DNA from: Clostridia bacterium
GTDB taxonomy: Bacteria > Bacillota > Clostridia > Christensenellales > Borkfalkiaceae
Assembly: GCA_900767195.1 (NCBI GenBank)
Contig: CAAFYG010000135.1
Coordinates: forward strand, 1-19,990
Direction of reading: 5' to 3'
Length of the DNA: 19,990 nt
Position numbers and translations under genes: made by a program. The notes beneath the pieces are model-generated. The model ran no database searches. It was not told the origin of the DNA and was given only the letters and a program-made list of their open reading frames with translations. Shown here one piece after another: positions 1 to 8,178 of the stretch (its first letter is position 1; the number at the start of each line of letters is the position of its first letter).

Positions 1-891
1 CCGTTTATTTATATAGGAAAAATTAAAATACCGCTGTACGGCACGTTTGCGATTTTCGGGTTGCTTGCGTTTATTATATGCGCGGTATTTTTTGTGGAAA
101 AGAAAGAAAAAGCCGACGAAAAAAACACGAACGGCGTACTTCTTATTTGTGCGGCAGGTGCGGCGATCAGCTATGTCTGCGCGTATTTTTTCAATTCTCT
201 TTTTCATTCGATTGCAAATAAAAAACTCACGCTCGGCGGCATCACGTGGCTCGGCGGCATACTCGGTGCGCTTCCCGCCATGCTGCTATTGCTTCTGGCG
301 CGAAAAAATAAAACGGCGGAAGAATCGATGTTGCAATTCAACCTTTTAATGCCGGGAATCGCGCTCGGGCATGCGTTCGGGCGGGTAGGCTGCTTTTTTG
401 CGGGCTGTTGCTACGGCGCGGTGACGGATAGCGCGCTCGGCGTGCGGTTTCCTGCGGGGAGTTCTGCGGCGCGGCGTTTTCCCGAGATTGCGGACGGAAG
501 AGTTACCGGTTCTTTGCCCGTGTTGCCCACGCAGCTTTTCGAAGCGGCGTTTGAATTTGCGCTGTTTTGCGCGCTGTGCGTTTTGTATAAAAAGCACAAG
601 CGTATTCTTGCGGAAACGTATGCTTTTGCCTACGGCGCGTTTCGTTTTATCCTTGAATTTTTCCGCGCGGACAACCGCGGCGCAACGGGTTTTTTTCTTT
701 CTCCTTCGCAGGTGATGAGCATCGTATTGATTGTTTACGGCGTTTTATTGCTGCTTTATCGGCGCGGCGTGATTTTTAAAAAGAAAACAACAACGCAAAC
801 AGCGGATAAAACGAGCGAAAACGGCGAAAGCGCAAGCGAAAATTTAGAGAACGCATGCAAAAACTTTGAAGAAAAAATCGAAATCGATTGA
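1..891 (+). CDS. lgt: Prolipoprotein diacylglyceryl transferase Lgt (5' partial)
   Basis: Membrane enzyme that transfers diacylglycerol from phosphatidylglycerol to the lipobox cysteine of prolipoproteins, the first step of lipoprotein maturation. The frame is open from base 1 (it begins PFIYIGKIKIPLYG), so the true start lies before the window; the ATG at 61 is not supported as a start. Seen directly: the Lgt signature HAFGRVGCFFAGCCYG, encoded near 370-417, and the downstream AYGAFRFILEFFRADNRG block with the conserved R..E..R.D residues. Several hydrophobic membrane segments are present. The last ~40 residues form a charged K/T/E/N-rich tail beyond the final membrane segment, an extension I would not expect to be catalytic. 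The gene ends just upstream of the rnpB promoter. The identification is strong; the missing N-terminus cannot be judged. Confidence 0.95.
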   Translation, partial: PFIYIGKIKIPLYGTFAIFGLLAFIICAVFFVEKKEKADEKNTNGVLLICAAGAAISYVCAYFFNSLFHSIANKKLTLGGITWLGGILGALPAMLLLLLARKNKTAEESMLQFNLLMPGIALGHAFGRVGCFFAGCCYGAVTDSALGVRFPAGSSAARRFPEIADGRVTGSLPVLPTQLFEAAFEFALFCALCVLYKKHKRILAETYAFAYGAFRFILEFFRADNRGATGFFLSPSQVMSIVLIVYGVLLLLYRRGVIFKKKTTTQTADKTSENGESASENLENACKNFEEKIEID

Positions 892-898
892 AAAAAGC

Positions 899-927
899 GC
901 GACAAAATAAAAAAAATGTGGTATAAT
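899..927 (+). promoter_or_regulatory. rnpB promoter with extended -10
   Basis: The -10 box TATAAT is at 922-927, preceded by TG at 919-920 (extended -10). The -35-like box GCGACA at 899-904 is separated from it by exactly 17 bp. The transcript start is predicted near 934-937, matching the first paired base of the RNase P RNA. The promoter begins 8 bp after the lgt stop codon. Confidence 0.75.
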
Positions 928-936
928 TCTTTTCGG

Positions 937-1290
937 AAAACGAGTTCGCCATACGGTCGCGGGGCGCGAAAGCGCCGTGAGGAAAGTCCGGGCAGCAAAG
1001 GACAGGGCGCCTGATAACGTCAGGCGAAGGCGACTTCAGGGAAAGTGCAACAGAAATATACCGCGGAAGCGTTTCACGCTTACGTAAGGGTGGAAAGGCG
1101 AGGTAAAAGCTCACCGGCGCTGCGGTAACGCGGCGCGCAATGTAAACCCCGCCCGCTGCAAGATTGGGCGTTCGTCATACAGGGCTGTCCGTCCGACGAA
1201 CGCCGTGAATATCGCTTGAGCTTGCCGGCGACGGCAAGCGTAGATAAATGACCGTACACGACAGAACCCGGCTTACAGACGATCTCGTTT
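937..1290 (+). ncRNA. rnpB: RNase P RNA (rnpB, bacterial class A-like)
   Basis: Catalytic RNA of ribonuclease P, which matures the 5' ends of tRNAs. Seen directly: the universally conserved GAGGAAAGTCCGGGC block (978-992) near the 5' end and the matching ACAGAACCCGGCTTACAG block (1261-1278) near the 3' end, which together form P4 and the core. The terminal stem P1 pairs AAAACGAG at the 5' end with CTCGTTTT at the 3' end. The internal ACAGAAATATACCGC and GGTAAAAGCTCACCGG stretches are also typical. The size of about 354 nt is normal. I assign the A-type layout by the general order of elements, not by folding, so the subtype is less certain than the family. Exact ends are accurate to a few bases. 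Confidence 0.95.
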
Positions 1291-1307
1291 TCTTTTTTGT
1301 AAACAAA

Positions 1308-1340
1308 TGCCCGATTGCAAAACGCAATCGGGCAATTTTT
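1308..1340 (+). terminator. Intrinsic terminator after rnpB
   Basis: A perfect 10-bp stem GCCCGATTGC (1309-1318) / GCAATCGGGC (1324-1333) with a 5-nt loop is followed by AATTTTT. It lies about 20 nt after the mature RNA end and fits a rho-independent terminator for rnpB. Confidence 0.9.
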
Positions 1341-1408
1341 AATGCCGGTTGAATACTGCTTTAATACATAATACAGATTTAGTACAGATTTGATACAGAT
1401 TGAGAAAG

Positions 1409-1927
1409 TTACTTTTCTTCGTCGTTCTTCTCGCGCATGGTGAAGCCGTAGTCGATGGCGGGGTTGCCGTCGAGCAAAGCGCGCACAAGCGATTCTCGCC
1501 GATCGTGCGAAGTGGAAAGAACGAGTTTTCCTTCTGTGTCGGTAAGAGTGAGATAGATTTTATCGGTGTCGGTATCCGAAACCGCCGCGGTGATCTGCGA
1601 AAGAGAGATATGCGTTTTTAAAAAGCCGTGGCAGAGAATAAGCTCCGTGCCGCTCACGCGGTATTCGCATTTAATCAGCACCGCCGCCACAACTACGATG
1701 GCAAACAGGCATACGGCGATGAGAAAGGGGTATTGCAGGCACTCGTAAAACGAATGTAAGCCCGATTTCAAAAGCCGATACGCGGAAAGAATAATCCCCG
1801 CGACGGAAAGAACGAGCGCGCCTGCGGAAAGCAACGTGATCGCAAGCGATTTTTTCATGGGGAAGGTGCGGCAGACGGGTTTTTCCGGCTGCGGCTTTGT
1901 ATTTTTGTTTGAATTCTGATTTTTCAT
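1409..1927 (-). CDS. Small membrane protein with PH-like domain, function unknown
   Basis: The predicted protein has 172 residues. A polar N-terminus (1-25) is followed by two hydrophobic segments (about 27-50 and 66-86) and then a soluble C-terminal domain (87-172). The C-terminal pattern, Y-x-V-x-G-x-x-L-I then HISLSQITAAVSDTD, alternates hydrophobic residues like the bacterial PH (bPH/DUF304-type) domains found after paired membrane helices, but no catalytic motif is visible. The start is uncertain. The ATG at 1927 lies 6 nt after a TATAAT box, implying a leaderless message; a second in-frame Met at residue 24 (MKKSLAITLL, start 1858) would remove only the polar tail but lacks a clear Shine-Dalgarno sequence. 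It is divergent from the FAD oxidoreductase gene. I do not recognise a specific function. Confidence 0.7.
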   Translation of the reverse strand: MKNQNSNKNTKPQPEKPVCRTFPMKKSLAITLLSAGALVLSVAGIILSAYRLLKSGLHSFYECLQYPFLIAVCLFAIVVVAAVLIKCEYRVSGTELILCHGFLKTHISLSQITAAVSDTDTDKIYLTLTDTEGKLVLSTSHDRRESLVRALLDGNPAIDYGFTMREKNDEEK

Positions 1928-1933
1928 ATTTCA

Positions 1934-1962
1934 ATTATAGCACCCGCGCGGCAAAAAAGCAA
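1934..1962 (-). promoter_or_regulatory. Promoter of the PH-like membrane protein gene
   Basis: On the minus strand a perfect TATAAT (1934-1939) lies 17 bp downstream of a weak -35, TTGCTT (1957-1962). The predicted transcript start coincides with the ATG at 1925-1927. Confidence 0.55.
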
Positions 1963-1992
1963 ACGAAAAAGGCGCATATCCCCATTTTCAAA

Positions 1993-2021
1993 TTGACAAA
2001 TTTGAAAAAATGCGTTACAAT
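1993..2021 (+). promoter_or_regulatory. Promoter of the FAD oxidoreductase operon
   Basis: A consensus -35 TTGACA (1993-1998), 17-bp spacer and -10 TACAAT (2016-2021) predict a start near 2028. This excludes the upstream in-frame ATG at 2010 as a translation start, because it would lie before the transcript. Confidence 0.8.
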
Positions 2022-2030
2022 AATTTTGTT

Positions 2031-3461
2031 ATGGACGAAAAACGCGGAGATAATCAAAAAAACAGCGAAATGCGCACCGGAAAAGGCGGCGTGAAAAACG
2101 ACGGAAAGGCATATCGCGCGATTGTAATCGGCGGGGGCGCGGCAGGGCTTTTTTTCGCTGCGAAATACGGCGATAAAAACACGCTGGTTTTAGAACGCGG
2201 CGAGCGCACGGGCAGAAAGCTTTCCGCCACCGGCGGCGGTTGGGGCAACGTTACCAACGAAAGCGCCGCGAAATTTGCGGGAAAACAATCTTATTTTACT
2301 TCCGAGCTTTCGGAAATGCCGAAAATTCGCAGGGCGGTGGAAAATTTTCCGCCCGAAGCCTTGCGCGGCTTTTTTTCTTCGCTCGGCGTACTCACGTTTG
2401 CGGACGAGCGCGGGCGGGTGTATCCGCTATCGCGGCAGGCATCTTCGCTTACCGATTGCCTTCGGAGGGAAGCGGCGCGGCGAGGCGTGGAAATCAGAAC
2501 GGGCGAATACGTGTGCGGCGTTTCCGTTTTGCCAAACGCTTTGAAAAACACCGTGAAAAATACCGTGAAAAATCCGTCGGAAAATCCGGAAAAAATCGGG
2601 GTGCGCTTTCAAGTGAAAACGCAAAGCGGCGGCGTGTATTTCAGCGAAAATATCCTGATCTGCACGGGCGGCAAGGCGGCGAAAAATTTCGGATCGGACG
2701 GCAACGGCTATGAAATAGCGAAATCTATCGGTCATACGATTGCGCCCGTATCCCCCGCGCTGGTGCAGCTGAAATGCGCCGAAAAGGAATTGCGCGCGCT
2801 GAAAGGTATACGCATATTCGACGGCTCGATCGGTTTGTATGCGGGCGGTAAAGAGCTTGCGCGCGAGCGCGGCGATATTTTGTTTACCGATTTCGGCGTT
2901 TCCGGCGACGGTGCGTTTAAGATTTCTTCGTATCTGCCGCAGACTTTGTCTGTAAAGGCGTGCGAAATCAAAATCGATTTTCTGCCCGAAGTTTCCGAAA
3001 AGGACGTAGAAACCGCGATTTTGAAAAAGCTTGCGCGGTATGAAAATCTCGGGGCGGACGAGCTTGCGGGCGGCTTACTCAACAATCGCGCGGGGGCGGT
3101 GATTGCCGGGCGCGCAAAGAAAAATCTTGCGGAAAATCAAGACGCCGGGCAAACTGATAAAATCGCGCTTGCGGCGGCGTTGGCAAAAGAGATCAAGAGT
3201 TTTGCGCTGACGGTGACGGGTACGCTCGGCTTCGATTACGCACAGGTGACGAAAGGCGGCGTGAAACTGAGCGAAGTCGACGAAAATATGCAGTCTTTAA
3301 AGAATCCCGGCGCGTATTTTGCGGGGGAAATTCTGAACGCGGACGGCGCTTGCGGCGGGTATAATCTGCAATGGGCGTTTTCTTCGGCGTGCGCGGCGGG
3401 CGAAGCGATTTTCGGCGGCGGAGCGAATATTGCGGTGGATTGTAAGGGAAAAGGGCGGTGA
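2031..3461 (+). CDS. HI0933/BaiN-like FAD-dependent oxidoreductase
   Basis: Flavoprotein of the HI0933 family (annotated in databases as aminoacetone oxidase family or BaiN-like; substrate generally unknown). Seen: an N-terminal dinucleotide-binding motif AIVIGGGAAGLFFA, then LERGERTGRKLSATGGGWGN, the family's GRKL.(A/S)(T/S)GGG block, and the C-terminal GACGGYNLQWAFSSACAAG that closes the FAD site. The canonical version of the second block usually reads GGGRCN; here it is GGGWGN, so the usual Arg-Cys pair is replaced. Residues 171-187 (numbered from 2031) hold a Lys/Asn-rich repeat insertion. About 476 residues from the ATG at 2031, which is only a few bases from the predicted transcript start; alternatives are ATG 2070 and GTG 2091. 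It is followed after 4 nt by a second FAD enzyme, so the two are co-transcribed. Confidence 0.88.
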   Translation: MDEKRGDNQKNSEMRTGKGGVKNDGKAYRAIVIGGGAAGLFFAAKYGDKNTLVLERGERTGRKLSATGGGWGNVTNESAAKFAGKQSYFTSELSEMPKIRRAVENFPPEALRGFFSSLGVLTFADERGRVYPLSRQASSLTDCLRREAARRGVEIRTGEYVCGVSVLPNALKNTVKNTVKNPSENPEKIGVRFQVKTQSGGVYFSENILICTGGKAAKNFGSDGNGYEIAKSIGHTIAPVSPALVQLKCAEKELRALKGIRIFDGSIGLYAGGKELARERGDILFTDFGVSGDGAFKISSYLPQTLSVKACEIKIDFLPEVSEKDVETAILKKLARYENLGADELAGGLLNNRAGAVIAGRAKKNLAENQDAGQTDKIALAAALAKEIKSFALTVTGTLGFDYAQVTKGGVKLSEVDENMQSLKNPGAYFAGEILNADGACGGYNLQWAFSSACAAGEAIFGGGANIAVDCKGKGR

Positions 3462-3465
3462 GGGA

Positions 3466-5043
3466 ATGGAAATCAGGCGGCTGACGAATATCAAACTGAG
3501 ACTCGGCGAAAGCGAAGAAAAACTGCGCGAAACGGCGCGGCGTGCTTTAAAGTGCAATCCCGCGTATTTCCGCATTGTGAAAAAATCACTGGACGCGCGC
3601 GACAAAGGCAATATTTTTTACGTGTACTCGATAGAATTTGCCGCGAAAGAAGTTGCCGCCCGGGGCGGCGCGGGGGCGGCCGAATCGGAAAGATTGCCGG
3701 AAAATAAACTTCCCGCCGAAAATAAACCCGTGCTTATCGTGGGGGCAGGCCCTGCGGGACTGTTCTGCGCGCTGCGGCTTTTAAAACGCGGCATAACGCC
3801 GCTTCTCATCGAGCGCGGCGAGGCGGTGGAAGAGCGCGAAAACACGCTGAAATATTTTCATGAAACGGGCGAATTGAATACGGAAAGCAACGTGTCTTTC
3901 GGCGAAGGCGGCGCGGGAACGTTTTCGGACGGCAAGCTGAATACCGGCACGCACGTGAAAGAAAACGACGAGGTGCTGAGCGAGTTTGTGCGCTTCGGCG
4001 CGCCCGAAGAAATCGCGTATCTGAATAAGCCGCATATCGGCAGCGACAAGCTGAAAACCGTGGTGAAAAACATGCGCGAACACCTTTTGAAACACGGCAC
4101 GCGGGTGATTTTCAATGCTTGCCTTACCGATATTTTTATTGAGAACGGCAAAATCGCGCGGGCGGAAATCGCAAGAAAAGACGGCAACGGGCGCAAAACG
4201 GAAACGATCGACGTTTCCGCGATCGTCCTTGCCGTGGGGCATAGCGCGCGCGATACGTTTGAGCTTTTGCGGCGCAAGGGCGTTGCGCTCACGAAAAAAG
4301 ATTTTGCGGTGGGGGTGCGTATCGAGCATCTGCAAAGCGCGATCGGGTTTTCGCAGTACGGCGAAAAATACAAACTTCTGCCGCCCGCAGATTATAAATG
4401 CGTGTTTCACGGCGAGCGCGCGGCGTTTACGTTTTGTATGTGTCCGGGCGGGTACGTGATGGCGGCTGCGAGCGAAGAAAGCGGCGTGGTGACGAACGGC
4501 ATGAGCAACTACGCGCGAAGCGGCGAAAACGCAAATTCCGCGCTGATCGTGCAGGTGACGGCGGCGGACTACCCCGAAGACAATCCGCTTGCGGGCGTGG
4601 AATTTCAGCGAAAAATCGAGCGGGCGGCGTATCGGCTCGGCGGCGGAAAATACGTAGCGCCGGCGCAGCGCGCGGAAGATTTTTTAAAGGGGCGGGCGAG
4701 TTCGTATTTCGGTGAAGTGAAGCCCACCTACCCGCGCGGCGTAGTGCCTTCCGAGCTTTCGGCGGCGTTCCCGAAGCCCGTTTACGAAGAATTGAAGCGC
4801 GCGATTGTGGGCATGGACGCGCGTTTGAAAGGGTTTGCCTGCCCCGACGCGGTGCTTACCGCCGCGGAAACGCGCACAAGTTCGCCCGTGCGGATTTTGC
4901 GGGGCGATAATTTGCAGTCCGTTTCGGCGGAAATGCTTTTTCCGTGCGGCGAGGGCGCGGGGTACGCGGGCGGAATCACTTCTTCCGCAGCCGACGGAAT
5001 CCGCGTGGCGGACGCCGTGTATAAAGCTTTGCTTGAAAAATAA
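3466..5043 (+). CDS. COG2509-like NAD(P)/FAD-dependent oxidoreductase
   Basis: About 525 residues from the ATG at 3466, which follows an AAGGGCGGTGAGGG purine-rich stretch; the ATG at 3430 lies inside the previous gene. The N-terminal ~70 residues (MEIRRLTNIKLRLGESEEKL, then KKSLDARDKGNIFYVYSIEF) match the substrate-side domain at the front of this family. A Rossmann FAD motif follows (VLIVGAGPAGLFCALRLL, about residue 88), then the highly typical FGEGGAGTFSDGKLNT block and a C-terminal PCGEGAGYAGGITSSAADG motif that closes the flavin site. The family is widespread in Firmicutes and its physiological substrate is unknown. The gene is 4 nt downstream of the HI0933-like gene, so translational coupling is likely, and both flavoproteins probably respond to the same promoter at 1993-2021. 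Confidence 0.9.
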   Translation: MEIRRLTNIKLRLGESEEKLRETARRALKCNPAYFRIVKKSLDARDKGNIFYVYSIEFAAKEVAARGGAGAAESERLPENKLPAENKPVLIVGAGPAGLFCALRLLKRGITPLLIERGEAVEERENTLKYFHETGELNTESNVSFGEGGAGTFSDGKLNTGTHVKENDEVLSEFVRFGAPEEIAYLNKPHIGSDKLKTVVKNMREHLLKHGTRVIFNACLTDIFIENGKIARAEIARKDGNGRKTETIDVSAIVLAVGHSARDTFELLRRKGVALTKKDFAVGVRIEHLQSAIGFSQYGEKYKLLPPADYKCVFHGERAAFTFCMCPGGYVMAAASEESGVVTNGMSNYARSGENANSALIVQVTAADYPEDNPLAGVEFQRKIERAAYRLGGGKYVAPAQRAEDFLKGRASSYFGEVKPTYPRGVVPSELSAAFPKPVYEELKRAIVGMDARLKGFACPDAVLTAAETRTSSPVRILRGDNLQSVSAEMLFPCGEGAGYAGGITSSAADGIRVADAVYKALLEK

Positions 5044-5092
5044 ATCGATAAATCGCGCGCGATATTGCGTTCTTTTTTGCCGTTGCAGCGCA

Positions 5093-5098
5093 TACAAT
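5093..5098 (+). promoter_or_regulatory. Possible -10 box before the YkvI-like gene
   Basis: TACAAT at 5093-5098 sits 33 nt before the proposed GTG start. No good -35 is visible at 17 bp (TTCTTT, 5070-5075), so the gene may instead be read from the upstream oxidoreductase promoter; the gap after that gene is only 87 nt and shows no terminator. Confidence 0.35.
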
Positions 5099-5130
5099 GA
5101 AACAAGAGAAAGTGGCGCGGGGTGCGGCGG

Positions 5131-6273
5131 GTGAGCGAAACAAAAAAACGAAATTTCGGCAGGATTCACGAAAAAAACAAAAAAATTTACGAAGAAAGAC
5201 GAACGACGGGGAGTGTTGCCGTCGTTTTTTCTGTGTGTACGATTGTGGGCGCGGTAGCGGGCGCGGGGTTTTTATCGGGGCGGGAATTGCTTGAATTTTA
5301 CGGCGGTTTCCGTGCGTTTCCGCTCGCCGTTTCGTTTGCGGCGTATGCGCTCGGCTTTTTGCTTTTTTTGCGGCTGGGGGCGAGATTCGGCGGGTTTAAC
5401 GGAGTAATGCGCGGCGTATTTTCCGGCAATGCGGATTCCGGGGGCGCGGCGCAATCGGCGTGGGCAGCGCGAGCGGCGAAAGGCGCGGCGCTTTTCTGTT
5501 CGTTTTCGGTGGGTGCGGCTACTTTATCTGCTTTGCATGCCGCCTATCCGAAAAGCCAACCTTTTTTCGCTGTAGCGTTCGTTGCGATCGCCCTGCTCTG
5601 CACGCGCAGGGGAATTTCGGGATTATCGTCGTTCGGAACGGCGTTTACGCCGTTTCTGATCGCGGCGGTTCTGGCGTTGATCGCGATCCGCGGCTGTTTT
5701 TCTCTGCCCGAACGCACCGATTTTTTGTGCGGCGCGCGTTCTTCTTGTGCCGGAATCGTATACGCCTGCATGAACGTTTTTGCCGTAAGTCCCGTGCTGT
5801 GCGATCTTGGAAAAGCATTGAAAAACAGAAACAAAACCGCCTTGGCGGCGTTTGGCGCGGCGGGCGCGCTTACGCTGCTTTCGGCGGCGATTCTTTCGGC
5901 TGTGGGCGGCGATAAATGCTCGTATGCCAAGCCGTTGCCGCTCGATTACGTGTTAAACGGCGGCAGATTTTTTGCATTGCTTTGCGCTGTCGGCATGCTC
6001 ACTACGTTTACGGCGTGTTTTTATCCCGCCGCCGAAGCTGCGCGATGCGTTTCTTTGCGTGTGGGGGATAACAACGCCGAAAATACGGGAGCATGGAGAG
6101 AAACCGCTGCAAAGATTTCTGCCGCCGCGGCGTTTTTAATCGCTTCGTTGCTGCCGTTTGAAAAAATCGTGCGGTATTTTTATCCGATTGCGGGGGTACT
6201 CGGCGCGGCGGTGATTGCCGCCGCAGCGATTTCGGCCTTCGGTTTGCGTCGTCGGCGCGCTATTCCACGGTAA
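5131..6273 (+). CDS. YkvI-like integral membrane protein (putative transporter)
   Basis: About 380 residues, mostly hydrophobic, with roughly ten membrane segments. After a basic N-terminal region the first helix carries TIVGAVAGAGFLSGRELLEF, matching the GAGFASGxE signature of the YkvI family, which is related to amino-acid/polyamine/organocation (LeuT-fold) carriers. Other family features are a glycine-rich second helix and a conserved Pro/Cys stretch in a middle helix (NVFAVSPVLCDLG). The substrate is unknown. The start is taken as GTG 5131, with GGGG 8 nt upstream; GTG 5122 in the same frame is the alternative and adds three residues. The stop codon (6271-6273) lies inside the 3' end of the converging glmS gene. 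The charged C-terminal end (GLRRRRAIPR) is cytoplasmic by the positive-inside rule. Confidence 0.75.
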   Translation: MSETKKRNFGRIHEKNKKIYEERRTTGSVAVVFSVCTIVGAVAGAGFLSGRELLEFYGGFRAFPLAVSFAAYALGFLLFLRLGARFGGFNGVMRGVFSGNADSGGAAQSAWAARAAKGAALFCSFSVGAATLSALHAAYPKSQPFFAVAFVAIALLCTRRGISGLSSFGTAFTPFLIAAVLALIAIRGCFSLPERTDFLCGARSSCAGIVYACMNVFAVSPVLCDLGKALKNRNKTALAAFGAAGALTLLSAAILSAVGGDKCSYAKPLPLDYVLNGGRFFALLCAVGMLTTFTACFYPAAEAARCVSLRVGDNNAENTGAWRETAAKISAAAAFLIASLLPFEKIVRYFYPIAGVLGAAVIAAAAISAFGLRRRRAIPR

Positions 6274-8176
6274 CGCTTTTTGCAAGATTGCGCGGCTTAT
6301 CGGGGTTTAATCCCTTGCCCACGGACATATAGTATGCGATCAGCTGCCACGGCAGCACGTTTTGTATGCATTGCAGCGGGTTGCCGCCTGCCGGCAATAG
6401 TGCCGAATTAGCATCGCCCTCGCGAACGCCGCGCAGTTTTTGTATGCGTAAAATACGGAAGCATTTCTTTTCCGCGCCGCAGAGCTTTTCCGGTGCGGCG
6501 GTAGTGAAAAGGATAATTTTCGCGCCGCGAGCCCGCGCTTCTTCCGCGTTTGAAAGTGTTTTTTGCAACGTGGTTTCATCGGTGGTGAATACCGCCACGT
6601 ACGAATTTTCGTCTACGAGCGCGAGAAAGCCGTGTTTGAGTTCGCCTGCAAAATATACGTCGGCGTTTACGTAGGAAGTTTCTTTGATTTTCAGGCTTGC
6701 TTCAAGCGCGGTGCAATAGTCTGCGCCTCTGCCGATCATAAACAGCTTTTCCGCGCCGCAAAAAATCCGCGCGATTTCTTTTTCTTCGCGCTCGTCGCCG
6801 AAAGAAAGTTCGCCGCAAAGCGCGTCGAGTGCGGAAAAATCGGGCGCAACGGCTTCGTTTGCGATAGAAGCGGCGCGCAGAAATTCCGCAAGCGCGTAGA
6901 GCGCCGCCGTCTGACAGGAATACGCTTTCGTGGAAGCCACGGCGATTTCCGCGCCCGCTTTCACGGGCAAAATCATATCGGCGGCTTTGGCAAGCGTGCT
7001 ATGTTCGGCGTTTACAATCGCAATCGTTTTCGAGCCGCGTTTTTTCGCTTCTTCGAGCGCGGCGAGCGTATCCGCCGTTTCGCCGCTCTGACTGATAAAA
7101 ACGGCAAGTGTTTTTTCGTCGATTCTCGGGCAGAAATAGCGAAATTCGCTGCCCACGTATGCCGCTGCGTCGATTTTTGCAACAGTTTCTATCATTTTTG
7201 CGCCGAGCATTGCGGCGTGATACGCCGTACCGCACCCCACAAGCACCGCTTTTAAAAAAGGCGTTTCGGGGCTTTCGCTGCGTTCGCTTTTCTTGCCGCA
7301 CAAAAGCGGGTAGTTTTCGCGCGTTAGATTTTGTTTGAAATATGCCGTTTCGGCGCGCAGCGCAGGAAGCGTATCGTAAATTTCTTTCAGCATATAGTGC
7401 GGATAATCGCCGATCGGCGCGCTTTCGAAAGCGGCGGAAATCGTTTCTGTGGGCAGAGATATTACGCCGTTTTGATCGTAAAATTCCGCGCCTTCCTCGT
7501 CGGCGCAGCCGTACACGCCGTCCGGCAGAGCATAATATGTGCGCGTATGCGCCTGAAAGCATATCACGTCGCTGGCAAGGTAAAGTTTGCCGTCTGTTTT
7601 ACCGCTTTGCGCGGTTTGTTCGGCGCAGGCGAGATAAAGGGGACTTTTATTTTTCGCGAAATAAATTTTCCGTTCGCCCGAGTGCAGAATCGCCAAAGCG
7701 AAACTGCCTTTCAGCCGCGCGCACGTTTGCGCCAACGCCCGCAAAGGATTTGCACCCTGCGAAGAGTAGTATTCAAGCAGATTTGCCGCCGTTTCCGTAT
7801 CTGTCGCGCTGTAAAAAGTGTAGCCGAGTTTTTTTAACTCGTCGCGCAGTTCAAGGTGGTTTTCGATGATGCCGTTGTGTACGATCACCCATTCGCCGTT
7901 TTGCGATACGTGCGGGTGTGCGTTGACTTCGTTTGGTTTTCCGTGCGTTGCCCAGCGCGTGTGGCCGATGCCGAGTCTTGCTCCCGGCGTTTCGCCCGCG
8001 TTTTTAATCGCGGTTTCAAGGTTTTTCAGCTCGCCCGCGCGTTTTGTCACCGTGATTTTTGCGCCGTCCGATACGGCGATGCCCGCGGAATCGTAGCCGC
8101 GGTATTCGAGAAGTCGTAATTGATATAAAAGATTTTGTTCGGGAGATATGCCGATGTATCCCGCAATGCCGCACAT
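6260..8176 (-). CDS. glmS: Glutamine-fructose-6-phosphate aminotransferase GlmS
   Basis: Makes glucosamine-6-phosphate from fructose-6-phosphate and glutamine, the committed step to UDP-GlcNAc. The N-terminal Ntn glutaminase domain starts MCGIAGYIG, so the nucleophile Cys is exposed after Met removal; GHTRWATHGKPNEVNAHPH and HNGIIENHLELRDEL are its binding motifs. Two SIS sugar-isomerase domains follow (GCGTAYHAAMLG; SQSGETADTLAALEEAKKRG; GRGADYCTALEASLKIKE), and the C-terminus DKPRNLAKSVTVE is canonical. At 638 residues it is about 30 longer than usual; the extra length seems to lie near residues 175-195 and 290-305, in polar stretches. It follows glmM by 2 nt on the same strand, so it is translated from the glmM message. 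There is no room for a glmS ribozyme. Its end overlaps the YkvI-like gene by 14 bp. Confidence 0.97.
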   Translation of the reverse strand: MCGIAGYIGISPEQNLLYQLRLLEYRGYDSAGIAVSDGAKITVTKRAGELKNLETAIKNAGETPGARLGIGHTRWATHGKPNEVNAHPHVSQNGEWVIVHNGIIENHLELRDELKKLGYTFYSATDTETAANLLEYYSSQGANPLRALAQTCARLKGSFALAILHSGERKIYFAKNKSPLYLACAEQTAQSGKTDGKLYLASDVICFQAHTRTYYALPDGVYGCADEEGAEFYDQNGVISLPTETISAAFESAPIGDYPHYMLKEIYDTLPALRAETAYFKQNLTRENYPLLCGKKSERSESPETPFLKAVLVGCGTAYHAAMLGAKMIETVAKIDAAAYVGSEFRYFCPRIDEKTLAVFISQSGETADTLAALEEAKKRGSKTIAIVNAEHSTLAKAADMILPVKAGAEIAVASTKAYSCQTAALYALAEFLRAASIANEAVAPDFSALDALCGELSFGDEREEKEIARIFCGAEKLFMIGRGADYCTALEASLKIKETSYVNADVYFAGELKHGFLALVDENSYVAVFTTDETTLQKTLSNAEEARARGAKIILFTTAAPEKLCGAEKKCFRILRIQKLRGVREGDANSALLPAGGNPLQCIQNVLPWQLIAYYMSVGKGLNPDKPRNLAKSVTVE

Positions 8177-8178
8177 TT

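Noticed and set aside
1908..2094. ATG at 2010 as the start of the FAD oxidoreductase
   Set aside because: It lies between the -35 and -10 boxes, so it would not be in the transcript.
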